This document shows, piece after piece, positions 27,170 through 35,461 of a stretch of 64,000 bases of DNA. Under the pieces are notes generated by a model. It saw nothing but the letters and a program-made list of their open reading frames with translations, was not told the origin of the DNA and searched no databases. A program made the position numbers and the translations under genes. The first letter of the stretch is position 1, and each line of letters opens with the position of its first letter. The stretch is from Rubripirellula amarantea (GTDB lineage: Bacteria; Planctomycetota; Planctomycetia; Pirellulales; Pirellulaceae), in the NCBI RefSeq assembly GCF_007859865.1, contig NZ_SJPI01000003.1, forward strand, positions 496,001 through 560,000. Reading direction: 5' to 3'.

Positions 27170-28603
27170 TTACGTACTGGGGAGTTCTCGAGCAATCTCT
27201 TCGACTCGGTAGCCAAACCCGGGGCCGCTAAGCGTCGATAGATCCAAGATGCCATGCTCTCGACGATAAATCGTCGGATGAACCTCTGCTTCGGGCAAGG
27301 ATGCATCGGGATAGAACTGCATTCCATTGCTTTCCACACCCATGATGGTGCCCGCATGAGCGGCCAAGCGAACGTGAGGAATCTGAGCCAGCATAGGGTT
27401 GGTCAAGTCTTGGACCATCAACGGCATGCCATGAGACTTCGCCCAACACAGACTCAGCAGCGCGCCCGTCTGAGTCTTGCAGGTCTTCAGAGCGACGCCG
27501 GTCCAACCCAATTGTTGACCAAGTCTGACGAATCGCCAGTCGTGAGCACTTTCGTCCAGGAACAACGGCTTCCGTTTCGACACGCTCGAAACGTCGATAC
27601 GGAACGCTTCTAAGTCGTACGGAAAGGGTTGTTCGACATACAAAATGAGCGAGTCAATCTCGGAATGTTCGGCCTTCAAGCGATCTAAGATTGCGTTGAC
27701 GTACTCGGGGTCATGAACGGTGCAATTGAAGTCAGCGGATAACGCTTCGACACCAAATTCCAGGGCCATACGCCCCACTTTGACCATGCGATCGTAATCC
27801 CATTCTGCGTCCGTGCCACGAAGCTTGACCTTCAAACACTTCAACCCATCTCGCTTGATCCATTGGCGAAGCGTCACGGGATAACCGTCATCGGGTTCGT
27901 CACCTGATAGCTCGGAATCTTCCAGTGGGTCGAGTCCACCAACAAGGTGCCAAACGGGAAGAGTATCCGGCGCCGACTTGACCAAGAAGTCTTGCGGATA
28001 CTTTCCGCCGAAGCGTTCCTTCGCATCTGGTTCTTCAGCAAAGAAGTGCGCTAAGTCATGCGACATGTATTGAGCGTTGTATGTCTTGTAGATGTCGACA
28101 TCATGCAGCTTGCCAAAAGCATCGTGGGCAGCAATATCGAAAGCGCTGGTAGATACAAGAGCCGCCAAATGAGGCAGCAACTGCGATTCATCACTGACGG
28201 ATCTTTGCTGATTGAAAGCGTCAAGCAATTCTGGCATCACGTTTTCGATGAAGTGATGACCAATTTCGATTGCATGCCCGGTGACTTCCAGTTTTGACCA
28301 AGCCTCGGCAAGTTGATCGCAGAAGTCCTTTACCACTTCATAGCGTTCAGCAAAGGTCATTGTGTTGGATGGCCAAGTCCAGGTGACCAACATCGGCGTC
28401 TCACCCCAACCGGTGGCACGACGACCGTCCTTATCTTCAACCGTGACTTCGACTCGCAAGCAAGTGACCGAGTCGACCGACTCGGCACCGAACTTCAGCG
28501 GAACTCGCATCTGCACGGGCAAGTGATGTTGTTTGGCGTTTACGATGCGAACGTCGGTGGACTTCGAAAACATGATCGCTGACTTTGCGGATTTTTGATT
28601 CAC
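27170..28603 (-). CDS. Enolase-superfamily enzyme (mandelate racemase/muconate lactonizing type)
   Basis: 477-residue enolase-superfamily protein. The barrel holds the KxK base motif (CLKVKLRG), three metal ligands (Asp in SADFN, Glu in YVEQPFP, Asp in LFLDES) and a second Lys in ALKTCKTQTG. Lysines on both faces of the barrel are typical of the muconate-lactonizing/dipeptide-epimerase subgroup, which abstract a proton alpha to a carboxylate. The N-terminal capping domain includes GWGETPML. It starts at a GTG overlapping the upstream gene's stop (GTGA), so it is coupled to the DUF1499 gene; ATG at 28573 is an alternative. Substrate unknown. Confidence 0.82.
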   Translation of the reverse strand: MNQKSAKSAIMFSKSTDVRIVNAKQHHLPVQMRVPLKFGAESVDSVTCLRVEVTVEDKDGRRATGWGETPMLVTWTWPSNTMTFAERYEVVKDFCDQLAEAWSKLEVTGHAIEIGHHFIENVMPELLDAFNQQRSVSDESQLLPHLAALVSTSAFDIAAHDAFGKLHDVDIYKTYNAQYMSHDLAHFFAEEPDAKERFGGKYPQDFLVKSAPDTLPVWHLVGGLDPLEDSELSGDEPDDGYPVTLRQWIKRDGLKCLKVKLRGTDAEWDYDRMVKVGRMALEFGVEALSADFNCTVHDPEYVNAILDRLKAEHSEIDSLILYVEQPFPYDLEAFRIDVSSVSKRKPLFLDESAHDWRFVRLGQQLGWTGVALKTCKTQTGALLSLCWAKSHGMPLMVQDLTNPMLAQIPHVRLAAHAGTIMGVESNGMQFYPDASLPEAEVHPTIYRREHGILDLSTLSGPGFGYRVEEIARELPST

Positions 28604-29109
28604 TGGCCTTCAATTCCCAAATTTTCTAAGCCGCGGCGCAACTCAATCAAGTTACGCGCATTTTGCCCGAGATCGCCTTTGCCCACACGCGACTTACTCT
28701 TGCCGCTGATTCGAGTTCCGGTTGCGGTCGGCGTCAGTTCAAGGTGCATGTCGTCCACGAACCTAAGGACTCGTGTTGTCCGAGTAAGATGCATGGTGAC
28801 ACGGTCGCCTCCCTGATCAGACGACTCCAATTTCCATAACGACTCAGACTCTACCCATTTTGCGATCGCTTGGGCAGTTTCGCTGGGCGGCGTGGAAACG
28901 TCGATGGGGTGCAAGCGTGGATCGCTGGCACTGGGATCCAGTGTGGCGACATTCGTGGTGAGGCCCTTCAGGCCACCAAACGGAAGCATTAGCAACATGC
29001 TCCCTAGCGTCGCGATGATTGCCAAAACGATCAAGCACCCTCGGCGTGTGATCGACCGTTTTTTCATAGGAGGCGGTTCCGCCAAGTCAGTCGTTTTCGT
29101 CGAATCCAT
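28600..29109 (-). CDS. DUF1499-like membrane-anchored protein
   Basis: About 170 residues. A basic N-terminus (MKKRSITRRG) precedes one membrane helix (CLIVLAIIATLGSMLLMLPFGG), then a domain resembling DUF1499 (SDPRLHPIDVSTP ... HLTRTTRVLRFVDDMHLEL ... SRVGKGDLGQNARNL). ATG at 29109 is listed; GTG at 29130 and ATG at 29067 are also in frame and none has a good ribosome site. It is the first gene of a two-gene unit with the enolase-superfamily enzyme. Confidence 0.7.
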   Translation of the reverse strand: MDSTKTTDLAEPPPMKKRSITRRGCLIVLAIIATLGSMLLMLPFGGLKGLTTNVATLDPSASDPRLHPIDVSTPPSETAQAIAKWVESESLWKLESSDQGGDRVTMHLTRTTRVLRFVDDMHLELTPTATGTRISGKSKSRVGKGDLGQNARNLIELRRGLENLGIEGQ

Positions 29110-29158
29110 GGCCGCAGGGGAACGCCTCACCTTGGTTCTCGGGACAAGAAATCGCCGT

Positions 29159-29191
29159 GAGGACTCGGTGAGGACTCAACGAGGACTCATT
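29159..29191. repeat. 11-bp direct repeat, 3 copies
   Basis: GAGGACTC recurs with an 11-bp period at 29159, 29170 and 29181 in the intergenic space upstream of the DUF1499 gene. Confidence 0.6.
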
Positions 29192-29208
29192 TGGACACTA
29201 GTGGTCGC

Positions 29209-29283
29209 GTTACCGGTTCTTGCGTTGCCAGTGCTTATGTTGCCAGTGCTTATGTTGCTAGTGCTTTCGTCGCGGGTGCTTAA
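29209..29283. repeat. 15-bp tandem repeat, about 5 copies
   Basis: Units of GTTGCCAGTGCTTAT at 29224 and 29239 are identical, with diverged copies at 29209, 29254 and 29269. It is intergenic. On the plus strand it would read as a Leu-Pro-Val repeat, but that frame has no credible gene. Confidence 0.7.
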
Positions 29284-29388
29284 TGATCATTTCCGATCAT
29301 CAAAGCACGAAGTTTGAAACGGCCCACACAACGCTCGGCGGTGACGATGCTGGCGTCGCTAGCATCCTGACTTCGCTTTTCCGCGATT

Positions 29389-29676
29389 CTACTTATCGCC
29401 TTGCTCAAGCATTTCCTTGTATTGGTCGCGTTCGCGACGAGTCGCTTCGAGGTCGAAAATCAGGTACTTCATATCGAGTCGTAGTTGCGAAAGAGCCTCT
29501 TGAACAAGGTTCAAGATTCGACGACGGCGAGTGCTGCATTCGACCACCCGTTGCAATGCGGGGGCGACGGCGTCGCGGTATCGAGCGGGCAATGCGTCGA
29601 TGGCTTTCGCCATTTCTTGCAATTCGATCGGGGTTTCGTCATTGATCTTGGCGGTAGTTCCCATGGCGTTTTGCAT
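29389..29676 (-). CDS. Small coiled-coil protein of unknown function
   Basis: 95 residues from ATG 29676, chosen because GAGGGA sits 9 bp upstream; in-frame starts at 29730 and 29763 have no such site. The protein is soluble and helical, with MAKAIDALPARYRDAVAPALQRVV followed by a long charged helix (LSQLRLDMKYLIFDLEATRRERDQY is one continuous helix in outline) typical of a coiled coil ending in a short acidic tail. I recognise no family. It stands alone. Confidence 0.6.
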   Translation of the reverse strand: MQNAMGTTAKINDETPIELQEMAKAIDALPARYRDAVAPALQRVVECSTRRRRILNLVQEALSQLRLDMKYLIFDLEATRRERDQYKEMLEQGDK

Positions 29677-30173
29677 AAGCGATCGTCCCTCAGTCAGAAG
29701 ATGAATTGTGTTTGGTAACTTGCCATCCATTGCATTCGTGGTGCCGCATCCGCTTATCGGCACCCTACCAACGCACTGAAATCGTTTGCCATCAACGACT
29801 TACGCTAATTCTCCGGCTCACGCATGCCAAACCAAAGGTGGTTTTAATGCAACGTAGCTTTTGAGCATCACAGCCAGATTTCTCTTGGCTTAGATACGTA
29901 AATCTTGTTATGGAAAGACTTTGCGTCGGTGATGTTGGCTAGCGACCTCATGTGGCTTTTCATCAACACCACGTCGCATGCACCAAACACTCTTGAATCG
30001 CGATCGGCCCGAATCACCCCCCCGGTTCCAAAAACTGAAATCCGACAGGACGACCGATTTGCATCGAGGCGGACACGAATTGAATAAAGCAAAGCTTCGA
30101 TTCACTCGCGACCACGTCGGGGCGTCGCATGTGTGGGATTGTTCCGAGTCGGCCTCTATTGGTCAATGATTGA
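29677..30173. other. Gene-free stretch
   Basis: Nearly 500 bp. Several overlapping ORFs of 60-80 codons on both strands lack ribosome binding sites and resemble each other only as complementary shadows. I see no RNA gene, repeat or terminator here. Confidence 0.45.
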
Positions 30174-32978
30174 ATGTTCAAAACCTTAACGAACCGAACC
30201 GAGAACGCGTCGGCTGTGACGACCTGGCAAACTGCGCGAGCGCTGGTCACATGGTTTCCCATCGCCAGCTTCGCATTGCTTCTCGTTCTTTCGTTTACAG
30301 GTGTTGCCCAAGCACAGATCTACGATTCGCTAGACGCATTTCCGCCGCGTTTTTTCTTGGACACTTCCGACTGCAAAGCGCGGGTGCTCGAACACGAGAA
30401 CTTACCTACCGACGGCGTGGATGGTGGCGCATGTGAACAGATCACATTCACTGCCAAGAGCGGCAGCGAGGCCATCCTGGTTTACCCAATCGAACCGGTG
30501 CGCCCACTCGACGACTTAAACGCAACACTCTCCATCATGAGTGCTCGAAGTGGTGCGGCGGTTGGTTTACGCATTCGCTATCCGTTTTTGAAAGACCCCG
30601 AAACACGGCGGCCGGTGTCAACCATCGTTTACGGAGCCAGCTACACGACACCTGGCGAATACGCATCGCTTGGAATCGGCATGATCGAAAAGCAACTACG
30701 ACTGAAGAACGTTGCGCTGCGAAGCCAGTATGGGCCGATCGCAGACTTAAGTGACGCTTACGTTGATGGTGTTATCGTCAATGCGTACGCTGGGCCGGGC
30801 AAGACTTCCATTCGTCTCGATGAACTTCGCGTTGACGGATTGGTTCCCGTCAACGCTGGCATCGTGATGGGCAATCTACGCAGTTCGGATTCGGAATTCA
30901 TTGCATCCCGTCGGTCATTGCAAGGCGGTGACGAGGCTTTCACTCCATCACCGATTGCATTCCCGCTTGGACAGATCACGAAGGTTCTTCAGCACAACGG
31001 TGAACCACTAGGTTGGGTTCGCACCCTTGGCTTTGATGCCGTCCTTCTACGTCACCCACCCGATGCCGCGATTCTGGCAGAGGCGATCCGCACGCGGATG
31101 AAGATTTATGCTCCTGCGCCCACGACTCCCGATCCGTCGATTGAGGCGATGTTAGAACCGGTGGTCGGCTGGTACGTCGGAAGTAATCGAGCCTTGGACT
31201 CGCGCGAAATCGACGAAACAAAGTTAGTGTCGGAACAACTACGTGTTTTTCCTTCACGCTGGCAACGCCCCCTCATTGCGGCCCCTAGCGAATCGTGGCA
31301 ACGCTATGCGCCGATGTTTGACGCCATGATCCATGACCTACCGCCAAGAGTACGCGGTATTCGTGGAAGCGAAGAAGTGGCGGAACTGCATGGTCGCCAG
31401 CGGTGGGTGGGTGACCGGATCCAGGTTGCCGCCGGCGTGAACAGCATGTCTCCTGATTCAATGGTCCACCAAGTCGAATCGATAGCCTCTGCGATTGGTG
31501 CTCCCATGCCTGAAGGATTTCGCTGGCACTCGATGTGGATGCAAACGATGCGTGCACTGCAAAATACGCCAACCGCGATCATCTATCGCTCGTCTCGATC
31601 ACTTGCCTCGGGATCTTCGATCGACCAAACACGAGCAACTTCGCTTAGCTACGTTAATCGAATGGTTGCGATGTTGGGACCTTGGATAACAACGGCCACC
31701 CCCACAACGGCGCCGTTGGTAACCGGAGCAGCCTTTCAATGCGGTCGCCTTACCACTCGCGGAACGGACTTGCTAATCCTGACCTCCAGTGCAACGCGTG
31801 GCAATGAGGTATTAGCCGGTGATGGCAACAGCATTCAAATTCAACTTAGCCCGTCCGATGCTGCCAAAACAGCTTGGCGGGTAACCAACTTTTCTGCCGA
31901 ACGGGTCTCACCTGTTTCTACGCCCACCGGCGCAAGCCTTGAGATCGTGTCACCCGATGTGGTTGAGGTGGTGGTGTTGAGCGATGATCCGGCGACCGGC
32001 GCGCGGCTGGCTCAACAGTGCAGTCGATTCGCTAGGCAAGCAAGTTTGGATCGTTGGCAATTGGCAATGCAGTCGGTTCAACAGACACAAAACGACTGGG
32101 ATCAATCCATTGCAATGCGAGCGAACTCTTCACCTCGACCTACCAACCTGATTCAAATCGCTAGGCAAACCCTTGAAAACGCGGAACCGATGTACCGGTC
32201 GGGTGATTCGGCAACGAGCTTGCGTATGGCTCGAAGAGCCGATGCTTGGGCTCTTCGCAGCGGCTGGCAACTCGCCGAAGCATTGATGCCTGACTGGCCG
32301 ATTTTGACCAGTAGTCCGCCAATGGACATGGGGGCAGCGAGTGTTCAATCCTTGTGGCGTCCATTGATGGATGATGAAGGTTGGGGCGACAACCTACTCT
32401 CCGCAGGCTCGTTAGATTCTGCTGACTTTATCGGCGCAGGGCGGTGGATGTTCGGGCGTCGAATGGCACACCGGGCGCTCAGCGAAGTAACCCATGCAAC
32501 TCGCGGCAGCTACGATGGTCCTGGCGCTCTACGGGCTAGCGTAACGCCGATTGCCGAAGATGAAATGCTAGGTGGTTACGAAGGAACAATCGTCCAAATA
32601 CGCAGCCCTTCGGTCCGAGTTCCCGCGGGCACCGCCATTCGCATTGATGCTATGGTGCGAACCATTGGATTTGGCGGAGCTCATCAAGGACTGCTGGTTT
32701 ACGACACGATCGGTGGGCAACCCATGGGAGTTCTAGTGCGCGGCCGTGCAGACTGGACACCGGTACGCCTCTATCGCCAAACCATAGGCGAAAGCGAGGT
32801 CAGCGTTATGTTTGAATTGATCGGCGCTGGGGAAGTCATGATTGACGAGGTGACCCTACGACGCTGGGAGCCGACTACTGACACTGGCATTCTGCTACGG
32901 CCGATTGATTCTGAGACCATCGAAATTAGCAAAGCAGAATCGACAACGGAGCCACGAATGTCCGGGCTGCCTCGCTGA
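30174..32978 (+). CDS. Large secreted protein of unknown function
   Basis: 934 residues. An N-terminal segment (about residues 27-47, WFPIASFALLLVLSFTGVAQA) is a signal peptide with a long N-region and cleavage near AQA|QIYDS. Residues about 50-210 read as a beta-rich domain. A middle alpha/beta region (GWVRTLGFDAVLLRHPPDA ... LEPVVGWYVGSNRALD ...) has the rhythm of a TIM-barrel glycosidase but no catalytic signature I can name. The last 180 residues (IVQIRSPSVRVPAGTAIRIDA ... EVSVMFELIGAGEVMIDEVTLRRWE) look like a carbohydrate-binding jelly roll. Probably a cell-envelope or extracellular protein. It is followed 54 bp later by a small gene on the same strand. Confidence 0.75.
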   Translation: MFKTLTNRTENASAVTTWQTARALVTWFPIASFALLLVLSFTGVAQAQIYDSLDAFPPRFFLDTSDCKARVLEHENLPTDGVDGGACEQITFTAKSGSEAILVYPIEPVRPLDDLNATLSIMSARSGAAVGLRIRYPFLKDPETRRPVSTIVYGASYTTPGEYASLGIGMIEKQLRLKNVALRSQYGPIADLSDAYVDGVIVNAYAGPGKTSIRLDELRVDGLVPVNAGIVMGNLRSSDSEFIASRRSLQGGDEAFTPSPIAFPLGQITKVLQHNGEPLGWVRTLGFDAVLLRHPPDAAILAEAIRTRMKIYAPAPTTPDPSIEAMLEPVVGWYVGSNRALDSREIDETKLVSEQLRVFPSRWQRPLIAAPSESWQRYAPMFDAMIHDLPPRVRGIRGSEEVAELHGRQRWVGDRIQVAAGVNSMSPDSMVHQVESIASAIGAPMPEGFRWHSMWMQTMRALQNTPTAIIYRSSRSLASGSSIDQTRATSLSYVNRMVAMLGPWITTATPTTAPLVTGAAFQCGRLTTRGTDLLILTSSATRGNEVLAGDGNSIQIQLSPSDAAKTAWRVTNFSAERVSPVSTPTGASLEIVSPDVVEVVVLSDDPATGARLAQQCSRFARQASLDRWQLAMQSVQQTQNDWDQSIAMRANSSPRPTNLIQIARQTLENAEPMYRSGDSATSLRMARRADAWALRSGWQLAEALMPDWPILTSSPPMDMGAASVQSLWRPLMDDEGWGDNLLSAGSLDSADFIGAGRWMFGRRMAHRALSEVTHATRGSYDGPGALRASVTPIAEDEMLGGYEGTIVQIRSPSVRVPAGTAIRIDAMVRTIGFGGAHQGLLVYDTIGGQPMGVLVRGRADWTPVRLYRQTIGESEVSVMFELIGAGEVMIDEVTLRRWEPTTDTGILLRPIDSETIEISKAESTTEPRMSGLPR

Positions 32979-33032
32979 GGTATGATGACGACTTCTCAAA
33001 ACTATCTACATTAAGAACCTCAAGCGGCCACC

Positions 33033-33251
33033 ATGCAGCAAATCAAGATATTCAAATTCGTGGACACCGAAATTCCAGAAATGGAACACCAGATCAACCG
33101 CTGGATGAGAAAGAGTGGAGCCAGGATTTTGTCGGTCAATGGAAACTTGGCCTCTCAATCTAGCAGCGGCCAAGGCCCGCTAAACTCGTTTGCCGGCAGC
33201 GACATCATGGTCATCTTGCACTACGAAATAGATCCTCCACAGCCGAAATAG
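33033..33251 (+). CDS. Small protein of unknown function (72 aa)
   Basis: 72 residues, no signal peptide, mixed alpha/beta: MQQIKIFKFVDTEIPEMEH, NRWMRKSGARILSVNG and IMVILHYEIDP suggest strand-helix-strand-strand. It sits 54 bp after the large secreted-protein gene and is followed directly by a candidate terminator, so it looks like a real short gene ending that transcript. No family recognised. Confidence 0.6.
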   Translation: MQQIKIFKFVDTEIPEMEHQINRWMRKSGARILSVNGNLASQSSSGQGPLNSFAGSDIMVILHYEIDPPQPK

Positions 33252-33261
33252 TCGTGAGTTC

Positions 33262-33289
33262 GGATTGTCCGCTGAAACAATCTTTTTTT
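33262..33289 (+). terminator. Intrinsic terminator after the 72-aa gene
   Basis: GATTGT and ACAATC form a 6-7 bp stem with an 8-nt loop followed by seven T. The stem is weak but the position, 11 bp past a stop codon, supports it. Confidence 0.6.
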
Positions 33290-33386
33290 GAAAATTTGGC
33301 GAACCCTGTTAACAATCTTGGGTCTTATCGGTGACTTTACCGTTGCAGAGCCAAATTCAGAACTTCGCGAGTGAGAATTATTTCTC

Positions 33387-33415
33387 TTGCCGGGTTCTGG
33401 ATCTGCAACGATAAT
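33387..33415 (+). promoter_or_regulatory. Sigma-70-type promoter of a short transcript
   Basis: TTGCCG, exactly 17 bp, then GATAAT. Predicted transcription start is near 33422. It lies just past one terminator and drives toward a second at 33665-33710, defining a unit of about 290 nt. Confidence 0.6.
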
Positions 33416-33510
33416 GTGACTGTCGGATCGCGGTAACGCGCTGCGATTGACCCCTTTCATGCGGTCCTCATTCCCTTCTGGTTGGCACCTGGAACGGAGG
33501 ATCGTTAACC

Positions 33511-33639
33511 ATGTTTTTAAAGGAGGTGAGCAAGTGGATTTATGCTGTATTAGCCAACGGGGTGAACACCGTTAGCATGTCGGCGGGCCTCTGCAATTGC
33601 GGCGGTCACCCCCACTCGCTTCGTCAACTTTCCTTGTGA
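33511..33639 (+). CDS. Candidate 42-aa small ORF
   Basis: ATG preceded by GGAGG with 10-bp spacing. It encodes a 42-residue peptide starting MFLKEVSKWIYAVLANG, with a short amphipathic helix, then a Cys/Gly/His patch (GLCNCGGHPHS). It lies wholly inside the short transcript bounded by the promoter at 33387 and the terminator at 33665. It overlaps, in another frame, the 13-codon ORF at 33534. Whether either is translated cannot be decided from sequence alone. Confidence 0.4.
   Translation: MFLKEVSKWIYAVLANGVNTVSMSAGLCNCGGHPHSLRQLSL
33534..33575 (+). CDS. Candidate 13-aa leader peptide with tandem Cys codons
   Basis: GTG start preceded by AAAGGAGGTGA (33519-33529), a perfect complement of the 16S rRNA 3' end, with 7 bp from GGAGG to the start codon; this is the strongest ribosome binding site I saw in the window. 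The peptide is MDLCCISQRGEHR, then TAG. Adjacent TGC-TGT Cys codons lie just ahead of a long hairpin whose left arm contains the stop codon. The arrangement resembles an attenuator leader responsive to cysteine or Cys-tRNA, but no regulated gene follows closely. Confidence 0.45.
   Translation: MDLCCISQRGEHR
33559..33612 (+). other. RNA hairpin overlapping the leader stop codon
   Basis: GGGGTGA (33559-33565) pairs with TCACCCC (33606-33612), extended inward by CCG/CGG with two mismatches. The end of the 13-codon ORF lies in the left arm, so a ribosome finishing that ORF would melt the stem. Confidence 0.5.
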
Positions 33640-33664
33640 TTGCTTGATCAAACGCGAGCACAGC

Positions 33665-33710
33665 CCCGTCTGCTGAGATTACCTTGGTCTCGGCAGGCGG
33701 GATTTTTTTT
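33665..33710 (+). terminator. Strong intrinsic terminator
   Basis: A 15-bp stem (CCCGTCTGCTGAGAT with GTCTCGGCAGGCGGG, three G-U pairs, no mismatch), a 7-nt loop, then A and eight T. It ends the short transcript starting near 33422, and lies about 295 bp before msrB. Confidence 0.9.
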
Positions 33711-33785
33711 GCATAGGATGCGCCCCGGCCACTCGTTGTCGTCAATGCCTTGGGGTTGCTTGTTTGGGTCGCTGCGTTGCATCCT

Positions 33786-33830
33786 GGTTTGCTGCATGGT
33801 GGTTTACTGCAGGGTGGTTTGCTGCATGTG
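33786..33830. repeat. 15-bp direct repeat, 3 copies
   Basis: GGTTTGCTGCATGGT and two near copies are head-to-tail in the msrB upstream region. It accounts for a spurious Cys-Lys-Pro-Pro repeat in a minus-strand ORF. Confidence 0.6.
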
Positions 33831-34005
33831 GGTTCAAGACATGTCGCGAGACGTGTGCCGCCGTGACTAAATCCACCTAAGACTGGGAACATCAAGGGAA
33901 ACGCTGCCTACCCATGAAACCACCATTGTTTCTCACGTGACGCATTTTGCACGAGTCGTTAAACTTCGAAGCGTCACGTCATGCACTCATCTTGGAAGAT
34001 TCGTT

Positions 34006-34680
34006 ATGTTGTCTCGATTGCTGCACCGGCCCTCACAAACTCGATCACCGCGTAGCATCGCACGCTTATTAGTCATCACTCTGTGCGTTGCGACTGCGTC
34101 ATTGGGCTGCCATGCCGGCGACGAGGTTGATTCCAGTGAAACCGCAGTGACCCCCGCTTCCAAAGTCAATGCCGAGACCAATGCCATGAGCAAATCTGAT
34201 TCAGTCGAACCGCAGGTTGTGAAAACGATTGTCGGACCATTCAATCCGCTCACCCCAGAGGAAGCCTATGTGATTCTTGAGAAGGGAACCGAGCGTCCCG
34301 GGGACCATGGTTTGACATTGACCAAAGATCCCGGCACCTACATTTGCCGCCGATGCAACGCGCCGCTGTACCACGCCAAGCACAAGTTCGTTAGTCACTG
34401 CGGTTGGCCTAGTTTTGATGACGAGATTAAGGGCGCTGTCGCTCGTCACCCAGACGCTGATGGACGTCGAGTAGAAATTGTGTGCGCGAACTGTGACGGT
34501 CACCTTGGGCACGTGTTCGAAGGCGAGCAATTGACGCCCAAAAACGTCCGCCACTGCGTGAACTCAATTTCGATGAAGTTCATTCCCGAAGGAAAAGAAC
34601 TGCCGGCGAAAATAGTGCAGCCGGAATCGAAGAGCGACAACACTAGCGAACCGACTGATAAAGACCCTGCAAAAGACTAG
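34006..34680 (+). CDS. msrB: Methionine-R-sulfoxide reductase, lipoprotein
   Basis: 224 residues from ATG 34006, preceded by GGAAGA; the upstream in-frame start at 33937 would hide the signal peptide. An N-terminal lipoprotein signal ends at SLGC, so the enzyme is anchored in the envelope and repairs oxidised exported proteins. The MsrB core is intact: zinc-type pairs CRRC and CANC, the CGWPSF motif, GHLGHVFEG and the catalytic RHCVNSISM. A charged disordered tail follows. Export of MsrB as a lipoprotein is less common than the cytosolic form. Confidence 0.92.
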   Translation: MLSRLLHRPSQTRSPRSIARLLVITLCVATASLGCHAGDEVDSSETAVTPASKVNAETNAMSKSDSVEPQVVKTIVGPFNPLTPEEAYVILEKGTERPGDHGLTLTKDPGTYICRRCNAPLYHAKHKFVSHCGWPSFDDEIKGAVARHPDADGRRVEIVCANCDGHLGHVFEGEQLTPKNVRHCVNSISMKFIPEGKELPAKIVQPESKSDNTSEPTDKDPAKD

Positions 34681-34834
34681 CAAGGCGCCGGTACGAAAAA
34701 CGGCGATCATCGTCACGAAACTCTTGGAGACACTCGAATAGGCCCTGAATTCAGCCTGGAATTTCCAACCCGCGGCGAGTTACCGATTATTATATCGGCT
34801 CTGGATTTCCTGTTCCTTCGCCCCGGACTGCCCC

Positions 34835-35422
34835 GTGTCTCGAGTACTTCTGACCGCTTTTGAACCCTACGACCGCTGGTCAGAGAACTCAAGTTGGTTG
34901 GCGCTTATGGACCTGACCAATTGGTACGAGGGCGCTACCGAGATTGTCACGCGACGATATCCGGTCGACCTATCGAGAATGAGCGACGCGCTTCGCAAAG
35001 ATCTGCAAAGCGATTTTGATTTCGCCATTCATGTCGGCCAATCCCCTGGTTCGCCAATCATCAAAGTCGAAGCGGTCGGCTTGAACGTTCGCAGCGATGG
35101 TAGTCCCCTGATAAACGGGGCTCCTGATGCCTACCGTTCACCTCTACCACTAGCCGCTCAAGTCAGCACGTTGGTCAATGCGGGCATCCCGTGCGAACTT
35201 TCTCATCACGCGGGCACCTACTTGTGCAACGCGGCGTTGTATTTGAGCCAGCACTATGCAAAGTCGTTCGGAATGAAAACGCGTGCGGCATTCGTTCACC
35301 TCCCATTGGCTCCATCGCAATCCGCTAAGGCGATCGAATCTCGATTACCCAGCATGAGTACCGCGATGTCGAGCGCCGCAATCGCATTGCTTGTCGATGA
35401 GCTAACCAATTCGGTGGCCTGA
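34835..35422 (+). CDS. pcp: Pyroglutamyl-peptidase I (peptidase C15)
   Basis: 195-residue cysteine peptidase that removes N-terminal pyroglutamate from peptides. Family features: VLLTAFEPYDRWSENSSW at the N-terminus, the Glu region IKVEAVGLNVR, the catalytic Cys in SHHAGTYLCNAALY, and the catalytic His in AAFVHLPL. Start is GTG at 34835. It is slightly short for C15 but no key residue is missing. It is a single gene convergent with the catabolic operon at 35462-43778. Confidence 0.9.
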   Translation: MSRVLLTAFEPYDRWSENSSWLALMDLTNWYEGATEIVTRRYPVDLSRMSDALRKDLQSDFDFAIHVGQSPGSPIIKVEAVGLNVRSDGSPLINGAPDAYRSPLPLAAQVSTLVNAGIPCELSHHAGTYLCNAALYLSQHYAKSFGMKTRAAFVHLPLAPSQSAKAIESRLPSMSTAMSSAAIALLVDELTNSVA

Positions 35423-35461
35423 AACTTTCCACGACAAGCATCGCTAGGTGCATGCAGTGAT

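Noticed and set aside
28892-29317. Plus-strand ORF with Leu-Pro-Val-Leu-Met repeats
   Set aside because: Antisense to the DUF1499 gene and extended only by the 15-bp repeat array; no start signal.
33572-33895. Minus-strand ORF with Cys-Lys-Pro-Pro repeats
   Set aside because: The repeats come from the 15-bp DNA repeat at 33786-33830, and the frame runs through the strong plus-strand terminator. No ribosome site.
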